61,356 nucleotides of DNA, taken from assembly GCA_029863625.1 (NCBI GenBank), contig JAOTUY010000011.1:1-61356 (forward strand), written 5' to 3'. The position numbers and the translations under genes were made by a program. Under the pieces are notes generated by a model. The model saw only the letters and a program-made list of their open reading frames with translations. It was not told the DNA's origin and did no database searches. How positions within the stretch are numbered: the stretch's first letter is position 1; the number at the start of each line of letters is the position of its first letter. Shown one piece after another: positions 17,479 to 24,950 of this stretch. This stretch comes from Acidimicrobiia bacterium. Lineage in GTDB: Bacteria > Actinomycetota > Acidimicrobiia > Spongiisociales > UBA4744.

Positions 17479-19842
17479 CTACCAGCCGCTCCCGCCGCCG
17501 CCTCCGCCGAAGCCACCGCCACCCCCAAACCCGCCGCCTCCACCGAAGCCACCAAAGCCGCCGCCGATGCCGCCTCCCGAACCCCAAGATGAGCCTCCGC
17601 CACTGCTGCCGGTACCACCAAACCCTCCGCCGCCGCCGAATCCGCCGAACCAGGAGTTGCGGTTGCCCGACCAGGAGTTGTCCCGGTAGATGGGACGCCA
17701 GCCGAGGGCGACGTCGACACCGCGGGTAATGATCCAGTGGTAGTACAGAAGCGTGAATGGATCGAACACGCGCAGGTCGGATGGGATCGGCCGGCCGGTC
17801 CAGGTGTCCTCCTGCCGCCGGGTCCCCTCGTGGGCCAGTTCCGGTGCGAATCGATCGGCATCTTCGATCGTAGAGCGAGCCAATGCCTGGCGCTGGGCCG
17901 CGTACGCAAGGGCGAAGGCCTTGGGCCCCCGCGGGTCCGAGGCACCGAAGGCGGCTGCTACGTCGGCGTATGAGCCGGACAAACCCAGGTCTGCGAGGGC
18001 ACTACGGGAATCAACCCACCGGCGCATCGCCTGGGCAGGCTCGAGCGAAATTGCCAACAGTGCGGCAATCGTCCGCTTGGTATCCCCTTTCACTCCCTGT
18101 GCCGCCAATTCGTGCTGCAAACTCCCAAAGGTGACGACCGAGCGCTCTCCGGCCCGCAGCAAGGCGGCCGTGATCGAGATGGGTAGACCAAGGCGGGATG
18201 CTTCCTCCCGAACGTGCTCGATCTCCGCTTTCGTCTGGAGACCGGCGATCGCCAGTTCGACGGCAACCACCGGTTCGTGCCCGAGTCGGCGCGCTTCGTG
18301 GTAGGCGTCGAGGAATTCGGTCAGGCTGCCCTCGTCGTTGTTCAGCAACAGGAAGGCGGCCAGCGCAGACAGCTCGATGCCGTCCTGCTGAAGGTCACGG
18401 CCTCGCGTTTCCAGAGCCGTCCGTATCAACTCGTATCGTTCCAGGGAGGCATCGGGGTCTTCTTCCAGGTCGGCCAGAGCCGCGGATACCGCCGGTCGGG
18501 CGATTGAGTCCGGTAGCCGGGCGTAAAGGTTCTCGAGCCGGTCGGTCTTGGATCGGGCCACCTCGTAGGTCTTCTCCAGTTCCGAAACCGAGACGGACAG
18601 CGCTGTGGCATCGTCGAGGACCGGTGCGGCTTGGGCCAGCCTTACCCCGAGATCGGAGAGGACGGTCGGCCCGATAGACGTTTGGCGGACCTGGCCGGCC
18701 ACGTCCTGTGCCAACCGCCGCTTGGCTTCGGCAATCCGGTAGGGGCGCAACGACTCGACCAGCCGGTTCAGCTCATCCAACATGACCTTGAAGGCAGTGT
18801 CGTCTCCGGTCGGCACTTTCACCGCATCGATAGCCGTTTGTTGAACGGTTTCCTCGAGGACGTCTTGCTCACCGGTGACCCGCAGCTCGAGGGGTATTTC
18901 CACCTCGGCGTTGAGCCGATCCTGGTCGACCACGTCGATGGCTCGCAGTGCCCACAGCGCTTCGAGCGCCTTCCGGTCGCCGGCCGGCCGCTCCTCGGCT
19001 AGGGCGGCGAGGGTGTCCATGCCTGCCTTGGTCGTGACGTCGGGCGCCTCCGGCGGCCGCGCCAACATAAGTTCTTCTTCGAGGGTCAGTTCGTAACCGG
19101 CGGGCTTCAAGCGGGCCAGTTCGCCGTCCACCTGTTCCTGGCGCTCCTTACGGACGGCTCGCACCTTGTCCAGCCGACTGTTGGCGGCGCCCGATCCGAC
19201 CAGGCCTGCGCCGACGGCCAGCATGAGTCCCGCAAAAACCCAGCCGCCGTTACCGGAGCCTTCATCCTGCCGCGGGGGCGGTTGGGTCGTGACCGGCTGT
19301 CCCGGTTGCGTTGTGACGGGTTGCGACGGCTCGGTTGGCCCGGTTGCGTCGGTCGGGGCCATCCCGGCCAGGGTCTGCTCGAGCCCACCGACGATGGCGG
19401 CCAGACCACCGTCAAAGTCGTCCGCCGCAAAGAAACTGTTGCCGAGACCGGCGACGAAATCGAGCTGGGAGGTCGGAATGAATATTCCCGGTCCGGTCTG
19501 GATGGCGGTCCGTCGATCTCCGAGGTTGACCACAACCACGATGCCGTCGTCGAGTTCGGCGTCACCGACGCCCCAGGCGTTGCCCAGGTCCTGCGCAAAC
19601 TCGTTCGTGTCCCGGCTGCCGCTGTCATCAATCACGACCACCGCAATCTCGTGACCGTAGGCGGCCACAACCCGGCCGACCGCGTCCTCGAGTCGCTGGT
19701 CGTCGACGACGACGCCGGCGGCGTCGGTCACCCATCCAGCGCACGTGATGCCTTCAAACTCCGGACACTCGACTGTTTGCGCCAGGGCAGGTGCGGCCGT
19801 TGTGAACAGCACCAGCAACCCGATCATGAGGATTCTTCGCAT
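17479..19842 (-). CDS. TPM-domain membrane protein with Gly-rich C-terminus
   Basis: The 787-aa protein begins at ATG 19842 with a purine-rich aaaaggggtgga upstream. It has a signal peptide (about 1-22) and a TPM domain (about 25-165), the module of YgcG/Psb32-like proteins containing VTDAAGVV, a VVVIDDSG strand and DDGIVVVVNLGDR. A Pro/Gln/Thr linker, a membrane helix (about 196-218) and a cytoplasmic helical region of about 500 residues (Arg/Glu/Leu-rich) follow. It ends in a Gly-rich tail (about 735-787) with many GGGFGG blocks. TPM domains act in photosystem repair or as phosphatases in some organisms; here the role is unknown. Confidence 0.85.
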   Translation of the reverse strand: MRRILMIGLLVLFTTAAPALAQTVECPEFEGITCAGWVTDAAGVVVDDQRLEDAVGRVVAAYGHEIAVVVIDDSGSRDTNEFAQDLGNAWGVGDAELDDGIVVVVNLGDRRTAIQTGPGIFIPTSQLDFVAGLGNSFFAADDFDGGLAAIVGGLEQTLAGMAPTDATGPTEPSQPVTTQPGQPVTTQPPPRQDEGSGNGGWVFAGLMLAVGAGLVGSGAANSRLDKVRAVRKERQEQVDGELARLKPAGYELTLEEELMLARPPEAPDVTTKAGMDTLAALAEERPAGDRKALEALWALRAIDVVDQDRLNAEVEIPLELRVTGEQDVLEETVQQTAIDAVKVPTGDDTAFKVMLDELNRLVESLRPYRIAEAKRRLAQDVAGQVRQTSIGPTVLSDLGVRLAQAAPVLDDATALSVSVSELEKTYEVARSKTDRLENLYARLPDSIARPAVSAALADLEEDPDASLERYELIRTALETRGRDLQQDGIELSALAAFLLLNNDEGSLTEFLDAYHEARRLGHEPVVAVELAIAGLQTKAEIEHVREEASRLGLPISITAALLRAGERSVVTFGSLQHELAAQGVKGDTKRTIAALLAISLEPAQAMRRWVDSRSALADLGLSGSYADVAAAFGASDPRGPKAFALAYAAQRQALARSTIEDADRFAPELAHEGTRRQEDTWTGRPIPSDLRVFDPFTLLYYHWIITRGVDVALGWRPIYRDNSWSGNRNSWFGGFGGGGGFGGTGSSGGGSSWGSGGGIGGGFGGFGGGGGFGGGGGFGGGGGGSGW

Positions 19843-19948
19843 TCCACCCCTTTTCGACAACGAGCCTACCGTTGAACGCGGGGCCACTATCCGGGATTTG
19901 TCATCGGGCCGGAATGTAGGGGATCATCCGGTGGGTTGAAGGAGCGGT

Positions 19949-20377
19949 ATGAATCTTTATGGAGACCAAGCCACTATCGAGCGGGTGCTCACCAACTACC
20001 GGACCTGGGCGGTGGTCGGCCTCAGCGAGAACCCGGGGCGGGCCAGCCATCGGGTGGCAGCCTTCCTGCAATCACGGGATTTTCAGATCATTCCGGTCAA
20101 TCCCGTCGCCGGGCAGATCCTGGGCGAAACGGCCTATCCCGACCTTGCTTCCATCCCGGAGCCGGTCGATGTGGTCGACATCTTCCGCCGGTCGTCCCGG
20201 GCCGGGGCACACGTCGACGAAGCGATAGCCATCGGCGCCAAGGCGGTCTGGCTGCAGCTCGACGTCATCGACGAGAAAGCCGCGGCCCGGGCGCGAACCG
20301 CCGGGCTCGACGTCATCATGGACCGCTGCCCGGCCATCGAATACCCGCGCCTCCAACGTCAATCCGGCCTGCAGTGA
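19949..20377 (+). CDS. CoA-binding (Rossmann) domain protein, YccU-like
   Basis: The 142-aa protein matches the small CoA-binding family related to succinyl-CoA synthetase alpha: WAVVGLSENPGRASHRVAAF gives the glycine-rich nucleotide loop, then IIPVNP, the PEPVDVVDIFRR strand and AKAVWLQLDVIDEKAAARA, ending in DRCPAIEYPRL. The conserved Cys (DRCP) and Glu are present. The biochemical role of the family is not established. It is followed after 1 bp by the VOC-family gene, so they form a unit. It is divergent from the TPM gene across a 106-bp gap. Confidence 0.9.
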   Translation: MNLYGDQATIERVLTNYRTWAVVGLSENPGRASHRVAAFLQSRDFQIIPVNPVAGQILGETAYPDLASIPEPVDVVDIFRRSSRAGAHVDEAIAIGAKAVWLQLDVIDEKAAARARTAGLDVIMDRCPAIEYPRLQRQSGLQ

Positions 20378-20378
20378 G

Positions 20379-20762
20379 GTGAACGTTCGGCTCTCAAAGA
20401 TCTCCAACATCATTCTCCGGGTCGGAGAACTCGAGCGATCACTGGAGTTCTACCGGGACCGGCTCGGCATGACCGTCCTGGGAGCCAGCGGTACTTTCGC
20501 CTTCCTGGACGGGGGTGGCGTGACCTTGGTGCTCAACGCAATTGGGACCGAGATGGAAGCGAATCCGCCCGGCCTGGTCGAGGTTGTTTTCGAAGTCGAC
20601 GACGTCGACGCCGCTCATCTGGCTCTGACCGAGGCCGGAGTGCAGTTCAGACTTGAGCCGCGGGTGGTGATGAGCAGCGACGGGCGTGACCTTCTGGCTG
20701 CCGACCTGCGCGACCCGGACGGGAACATCCTGTCGATCACCGGATGGCGGCAGGTCTCCTAG
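20379..20762 (+). CDS. VOC (glyoxalase/bleomycin-resistance) family protein
   Basis: The 127-aa product begins at GTG 20379 right after the preceding stop codon. It shows the VOC plan: ILRVGELERSLEFYRDRLGM, a strand-turn-strand core with FLDGGGVTLVLN, EVVFEVDDVDAAHLALTEAG, and the closing RDLLAADLRDPDGNILSI. A metal-dependent lyase, isomerase, dioxygenase or resistance function is typical of the family; the substrate cannot be read. Its stop codon overlaps that of the convergent zinc-ribbon gene. Confidence 0.87.
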   Translation: MNVRLSKISNIILRVGELERSLEFYRDRLGMTVLGASGTFAFLDGGGVTLVLNAIGTEMEANPPGLVEVVFEVDDVDAAHLALTEAGVQFRLEPRVVMSSDGRDLLAADLRDPDGNILSITGWRQVS

Positions 20763-20935
20763 GGCGTCTCTTCGATGTCGTCGCGCTCGAAGACGATGTC
20801 CCAGCGGTCGAGGCAGTCGACGCACCGGTAGACGAGGACATCTCCCGGCTCCAGTTCTTCCTCCGCGGGCACCGGAGTGATCAAGTGGGCGCGGCCGCCG
20901 CAATCGACGCAGATGATCTCTGTGGCGAGCTCCAT
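20759..20935 (-). CDS. 58-aa zinc-ribbon protein
   Basis: A short frame on the minus strand begins MELATEIICVDCGGRAH and ends IVFERDDIEETP. It has two CxxC pairs (residues 9 and 12, and 42 and 45 by my count, the latter in RCVDCLDRW), a classic four-Cys zinc ribbon. An aaggtg ribosome site lies at good spacing before ATG 20935. The last three bases overlap the stop of the VOC gene on the other strand (cta/tag, 20759-20762). Such proteins bind zinc and often act as small nucleic-acid or protein adaptors; no function is assigned. It lies 83 bp downstream of hsp20 on the same strand, beyond a terminator-like hairpin. Confidence 0.78.
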   Translation of the reverse strand: MELATEIICVDCGGRAHLITPVPAEEELEPGDVLVYRCVDCLDRWDIVFERDDIEETP

Positions 20936-20962
20936 GGGTTCACCTTACCCCTCGTACGACGA

Positions 20963-20993
20963 GCCCGGCCGAGGTTGATGACCTCAGCCGGGC
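20963..20993 (-). terminator. Terminator hairpin after hsp20
   Basis: gcccggc-c-gaggt, loop tgatg, acctc-a-gccgggc form a 12-bp stem with one mismatch in the middle. It lies 26 bp past the hsp20 stop and upstream of the zinc-ribbon gene. Confidence 0.75.
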
Positions 20994-21018
20994 GTATGGT
21001 TGGAGGTCGGTTATCGGA

Positions 21019-21450
21019 TCAGGAACTCGACTCCACAGTGATGGCTTGGTGGGAGCCATGCGTGATGGCCACACGGTGCGGCTTGGCTTCCTCGCGGATC
21101 GGGAGGGTCACCGTGAGTACGCCCTGATCGTATGAGGCGTGGACGTTGCCGGTGTCCAAGCGCTCTCCGAGCCGCACCTGGCGGCTGTGGGTTCCGGTGG
21201 GGCGCTCCCGCATCAGCCAGTTGGCGCCTTCCGTGTCTTCAAGTTTGCGGTCCGCCTTCACGGTGAGGATGCTGTCCTCGACCATCAAGTCGACGTGGTC
21301 TGGATCGACGCCGGGGAGATCGAATTTGAGGGTGTACAAACCCTCTTTCTCAAAGGCGTCCATCGGCATGAGGCCTCCCCGCCAGCCGCCTCCGCCGGAG
21401 CCTAAAAACTGATCCAGCCCTTCGAAGGGATCCATGAAACGCAGCACCAT
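21019..21450 (-). CDS. Small heat-shock protein, Hsp20/alpha-crystallin family
   Basis: The 143-aa chaperone has a Gly-rich N-terminus (DQFLGSGGGGWRGG), then an alpha-crystallin domain starting at PMDAFEKEGLYTLKFDLPGV, including DSILTVKADRK and the RLGERLDTGNVHASYDQGVLTVTLP block that carries the conserved (A)xxxxGVLxxxxP motif. It ends in a polar tail. It should hold unfolding proteins for refolding. ATG 21450 follows gaaaggag. A 7-N7-7 inverted repeat at 21493-21513 in the promoter is the probable heat-shock operator. Confidence 0.93.
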   Translation of the reverse strand: MVLRFMDPFEGLDQFLGSGGGGWRGGLMPMDAFEKEGLYTLKFDLPGVDPDHVDLMVEDSILTVKADRKLEDTEGANWLMRERPTGTHSRQVRLGERLDTGNVHASYDQGVLTVTLPIREEAKPHRVAITHGSHQAITVESSS

Positions 21451-21492
21451 CGCTACTCCTTTCGCTTTCTCGAGGATGGTATCTACCAGTAT

Positions 21493-21513
21493 CTTATCAA
21501 TTAATCTGATAAG
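21493..21513. promoter_or_regulatory. HAIR-like inverted repeat upstream of hsp20
   Basis: CTTATCA, seven bases, TGATAAG: perfect 7-bp arms with a 7-bp spacer. The known HspR-binding HAIR element is CTTGAGT-N7-ACTCAAG, so geometry and the outer CTT/AAG are conserved while the inner bases differ. It lies 43 bp upstream of the hsp20 ATG. Confidence 0.65.
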
Positions 21514-21571
21514 AATGAACTAAGATTTTTGTCGGCCATGACCCGTCTGGAAACGGGCTGAGGCCAACATT

Positions 21572-22933
21572 TCAAGGTGAGGCGATGGGGGACCTGCCGG
21601 TGAAGCGCAGGATCACGTAGCCGATGATCCCGGCGGTGCCGGAGCCGGCAAAGATACCGATCTTGGCCAGGTCGGTCAGCGCCGGATCCCTGAAGGCCAG
21701 ACCGGTCACGAACAACGATACGGTGAATCCGATGCCGGCCAGAGCGGCCAACCCGAATATGTGGGTCCACGTGGTGTGGCGGGGCAGTCGTCCCAGCCCC
21801 AGACGAACGGCGAGGGCGGTGAAGGCAGAGATTCCGGCGATCTTGCCGACCAGCAAACCCACCGCGACCCCAAGAGCCACCGGACTGGTGAGCGCATCAA
21901 CAACGTCCACGTTTCCGAACCGGACACCGGCATTGGCCAGCGCAAACAGCGGGACGATCAGGAAGGAACTCCACGGGTGCAACAGGTACTCGAGACGGTT
22001 GAGCGGAGCGATCGATTCGTTGGCAATGGAGGCCAATTGCCGGGCCTCATGGTCGACCCGGGCTGGACCGTGGGGCGATTCCGGCTCCGGTGCGAACGTA
22101 TCGAGGATGTAGGTTGCCTTGCGGTGATACTCCTCGTCCGAGTACATCGGCCTGGCCGGAGTCATCAGGCCAAGGGCCACCCCCGCCAGGGTGGCATGCA
22201 CACCCGATTCGAGCAGGAAGAACCAGGCCAGGATTCCCATCGGCCAGTAGAAAGCTGCCGCCCGGATGCCTCCCTTCTGTGCGGCCCACATGATGATGAG
22301 CGTGACGATCGCCGCAGCCAACCACGGGAAGGTGAGGTCGTCGGTGTAGAAAACGGCGATAACGGCAATGGCCCCGATGTCATCGACGATGGCCAATGCC
22401 AGGAGGAAGAGCTTGGCACCAACCGGGACCCGGCTCCCCAGGAGGGCCACCACGCCGAGCGAGAAGGCAATATCGGTAGCCATCGGGATCCCCCAGCCGC
22501 GGGTTGCCTGACCGCCCTCCCCGGCGGCGAACGCCAGGAAGATCAAAGCCGGCACGATCATGCCGCCCAGCGCGGCAATGACGGGAAGAGCAGCCGCTTT
22601 CGGGTCACGCAACTCGCCAACCACCAGTTCGCGCTTGATCTCGAGGCCGACCACCAAGAAGAAGACGGCCATCAGGCCGTCGTTGACGAGATCCCGGAGG
22701 GATTCTTCGAAGTGAAAGGATCCCATTTCGATCTTGAAGACCGTTTCCCACAGTTCCTCATAGGTATCGCCGACGGAAGAATTTGCCCAGAGGATGGCGA
22801 TGACGGCCGCGACCAGCAGCACGATTCCCGAGGCGGCTTCGACCCGGGTGAATCGGAGAGCAGGTCGGATGAACCGCCGGGGAATGAATCGCTCCGAGTT
22901 GAGCCAGGTACGGTGGGTTTCTTGGTTGGGCAT
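21572..22933 (-). CDS. nhaA: Na+/H+ antiporter NhaA
   Basis: The 453-aa protein has about twelve membrane segments and the NhaA hallmarks: DGLMAVFFLVVGLEIKREL, the ATDIAFSLGVVALLG segment and LALAIVDDIGAIAVIA with paired aspartates that bind the ion. It exchanges cytoplasmic Na+ for external H+ to keep internal pH and sodium low. A loop of about 50 residues rich in Glu/His between helices (EPESPHGPARVDHEARQLA) is longer than in E. coli NhaA. It reads toward hsp20 but is separated from it by that gene's own operator. Confidence 0.94.
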   Translation of the reverse strand: MPNQETHRTWLNSERFIPRRFIRPALRFTRVEAASGIVLLVAAVIAILWANSSVGDTYEELWETVFKIEMGSFHFEESLRDLVNDGLMAVFFLVVGLEIKRELVVGELRDPKAAALPVIAALGGMIVPALIFLAFAAGEGGQATRGWGIPMATDIAFSLGVVALLGSRVPVGAKLFLLALAIVDDIGAIAVIAVFYTDDLTFPWLAAAIVTLIIMWAAQKGGIRAAAFYWPMGILAWFFLLESGVHATLAGVALGLMTPARPMYSDEEYHRKATYILDTFAPEPESPHGPARVDHEARQLASIANESIAPLNRLEYLLHPWSSFLIVPLFALANAGVRFGNVDVVDALTSPVALGVAVGLLVGKIAGISAFTALAVRLGLGRLPRHTTWTHIFGLAALAGIGFTVSLFVTGLAFRDPALTDLAKIGIFAGSGTAGIIGYVILRFTGRSPIASP

Positions 22934-23079
22934 GCGGTCGGCAGGCTACCAACCGTCATTTGATATCCACAGCCTGGTCGGTGCGTCGGAAACCATCACC
23001 CGCCGCTGTTGACTAACCGCCGGTACGTCGGAAAGATGTCGACTACGCGTTGCCTCCTCGGGGCGATATGCTGCCCCCC

Positions 23080-23481
23080 ATGACGCAGGTTGTTCAGAAC
23101 CGCTGGTTGCGAGGTCTCTATATGTCGCTCGGGTTCTTGACGCTCGGCCTGGGCATCATCGGAACAGTTCTCCCCGGAATCCCGACGACTATGCCCATCA
23201 TTCTGGCTGCGTTCTTCTTCTCGAAGTCGTCGCAGCGTTTCGACGACTGGATGTTGAATCACAAGCTGTTTGGGCCTCTGGTGCGCGACTGGCGGGCCGG
23301 AGTTGGGTTCAGCGCCCGCGCCAAAGCGATCGCCATCACGGCCATCGCCATCACCTTTACGATTACGGTCGTCTGGGCGGTCGACGTCACGGCCGTCCGC
23401 ATCGGGCTGGTCGTCCTGGCGATGGGTATCACCGCCTACATTCTGTGGCTGCCTACCAAACAGGTGCGTTCGCTTCATTAG
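23080..23481 (+). CDS. YbaN-like (DUF454) small membrane protein
   Basis: From ATG 23080 the product is about 133 aa; ATG 23068 or 23050 could add a few residues. It shows the family pattern: LGFLTLGLGIIGTVLPGIPTT, then FFFSKSSQRFDDWMLNHKLFGPLVRDWR, then two hydrophobic segments, three or four helices in all. The family is common in bacteria and its function is unknown. It is divergent from nhaA across about 140 bp and convergent with the MoaD-like gene. Confidence 0.85.
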   Translation: MTQVVQNRWLRGLYMSLGFLTLGLGIIGTVLPGIPTTMPIILAAFFFSKSSQRFDDWMLNHKLFGPLVRDWRAGVGFSARAKAIAITAIAITFTITVVWAVDVTAVRIGLVVLAMGITAYILWLPTKQVRSLH

Positions 23482-23528
23482 GCGCGGAGTTGGCGGGGGC
23501 CTGATCGTTGTTTGGGGAGGCGCTTTGC

Positions 23529-23807
23529 TCAGCCGCCGGAGACGGCCTGCATGACGGTCAACCTGTCGCCATCCAGAACGGGAACGTCCGGCGATGACAG
23601 CCAGCGGATGTTGGTGTCGTTGTAGAAGAGATTGATGTGGGGTCGCATCCGCCCGGACTCGTCATAGAGGTGCACCTTGAGGGCCGGAAAGTCTGCCAGG
23701 AGCTGGCCGACGGCGCCCTGCAGCGTGTCGGCCTCAACGATCACCTCCTTCGTGCCACCCATGATCTGGGCAAGCAGACCGGGCAATCGGACCTGCACCG
23801 TCGCCAT
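23529..23807 (-). CDS. MoaD/ThiS-like ubiquitin-fold protein
   Basis: The 92-aa protein has the beta-grasp pattern of MoaD/ThiS (VQVRLPGLLAQIMGGTKEV, TLQGAVGQLLADFP, HINLFYNDTNIRW, LDGDRLTVMQAVSGG) and ends in Gly-Gly, the site adenylated and thiocarboxylated in sulfur-carrier proteins. I start at ATG 23807; the frame upstream runs into the neighbouring gene. It begins two bases after the stop of the BNR-propeller gene, so the two form an operon. No E1-like MoeB/ThiF gene or molybdopterin gene is nearby. Confidence 0.88.
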   Translation of the reverse strand: MATVQVRLPGLLAQIMGGTKEVIVEADTLQGAVGQLLADFPALKVHLYDESGRMRPHINLFYNDTNIRWLSSPDVPVLDGDRLTVMQAVSGG

Positions 23808-23809
23808 GG

Positions 23810-24859
23810 TCAGGCCTGCATGACGCGAACAGAAAGAATGCGGGGCAACGTCCAAGGGAGGGTGGTCCAGGCCTCGCCCGCATCGGCGGTGGTGATGACT
23901 TTTCCGGCAGTTGTCCCCAGGTAGATGCCCTTTCTTTGATCGGTGTCCATGGCACCGCGCAAAACGGCTGTGAATGTGGCCGCGTCGGGGTGGCCCGTCC
24001 CCGAGACGCTCCAGGAGTCGCCGCGGTCGTCGCTCCGATATACCCGAAAGGCCCCGTCGACCGGGAGCCGGTTCTCGTCACTCTCGAGTGGCACGACGAA
24101 CAACCGGCCCGTTTCCCGGTCCACGGTGATTGGGAAGCCAAACGCGGCCGCAAGACCATCCTCGATTCGTACCCAGCCGTCGCCCCCGTCATCAGTCCGA
24201 AAGACGCCGCGGTGCTCCTGGCGGTAGAGGCGGTTGGCGTCGGCGGGATCCTGGACGATGCAATGAACGCAGTACCCGATGTCGTCGAGCTCTTCTTCGT
24301 CGACCGTTCTCTGGACACCCGCGTTCTTCGTCACCCAGGTCGCCCCGCCGTCGTCGGTGCGGAACACACCGACGGCGCTGATGGCGACCCAGATGCGGTT
24401 CGGGTCGGCCCAATCAACCACCACCCGGTGCGCAGCCAGACCTCCCAGACCCGGCTGCCAGGCAGCTCGGGTGGGGTGCTCGTTCAGCCCGTCGACCGGC
24501 TGCCAGGTCTGGCCGTGGTCGTCGCTGCGGAAGAGTCCCGCCTCGTCGACTCCGGCGAAGAGAATGTCCCCGGCCCGGGTCAGGGTCCAGATCTGCGTGA
24601 GCTTGCGATCGCCGCCCTCCGGCCAGGCGGGACCGTCGACAATCTGGGTCCATTCCTTCAGGTCAGAGGAACGGTGCAACGCGGAGCCGAACCAATTACT
24701 GGCGGTCGCCAGGAGGTGAGTACCGTCGCCCGCCTCGCCGAATGTTGTGACCCTCCAGCCCTTGAAGAGGGGGCCTTCGAGGCCCCAGTTTCTTCGCGCC
24801 TCGTCAGAACGCAGAAGGTAGGCGCCCTTCTCGGTGCCGACCGCCAGTGTCACGCCCAT
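23810..24859 (-). CDS. BNR/sialidase-like beta-propeller protein
   Basis: The 349-aa protein contains several Asp-box (BNR) repeats of the type S.DDG.TW: LFRSDDHGQTWQPV, VFRTDDGGATWVT, VFRTDDGGDGWVR and VYRSDDRGDSWSV. It is therefore a beta-propeller related to sialidase and Ycf48/photosystem-assembly families. No signal peptide is seen from ATG 24859 (gaggagg upstream), so it should be cytoplasmic, unlike true sialidases. It is the first gene of a two-gene unit with the MoaD-like protein. The catalytic residues of sialidases are not evident; a binding or scaffold role is as likely as hydrolysis. Confidence 0.85.
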   Translation of the reverse strand: MGVTLAVGTEKGAYLLRSDEARRNWGLEGPLFKGWRVTTFGEAGDGTHLLATASNWFGSALHRSSDLKEWTQIVDGPAWPEGGDRKLTQIWTLTRAGDILFAGVDEAGLFRSDDHGQTWQPVDGLNEHPTRAAWQPGLGGLAAHRVVVDWADPNRIWVAISAVGVFRTDDGGATWVTKNAGVQRTVDEEELDDIGYCVHCIVQDPADANRLYRQEHRGVFRTDDGGDGWVRIEDGLAAAFGFPITVDRETGRLFVVPLESDENRLPVDGAFRVYRSDDRGDSWSVSGTGHPDAATFTAVLRGAMDTDQRKGIYLGTTAGKVITTADAGEAWTTLPWTLPRILSVRVMQA

Positions 24860-24902
24860 GCTCAACCTCCTCGCGGGCGAGCCTACCTGCCCCCGATACC
24901 GT

Positions 24903-24945
24903 CTTGCGTCACTTCTGCACCCTGTGCCTGCATCTGTGACGCAAG
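24903..24945. repeat. Inverted repeat element (CTTGCGTCAC type) at a divergent promoter
   Basis: Perfect 10-bp arms CTTGCGTCAC (24903-24912) and GTGACGCAAG (24936-24945) enclose 23 bases. It lies between the divergent propeller and PolX genes. A related element is at 38035-38083 with the same right half, including part of the loop. Confidence 0.75.
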
Positions 24946-24950
24946 AACGT

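Noticed and set aside
20963..20993. Hairpin considered as a riboswitch or attenuator of the zinc-ribbon gene
   Set aside because: It lies just past hsp20 and has a simple stem-loop; a terminator explains it.
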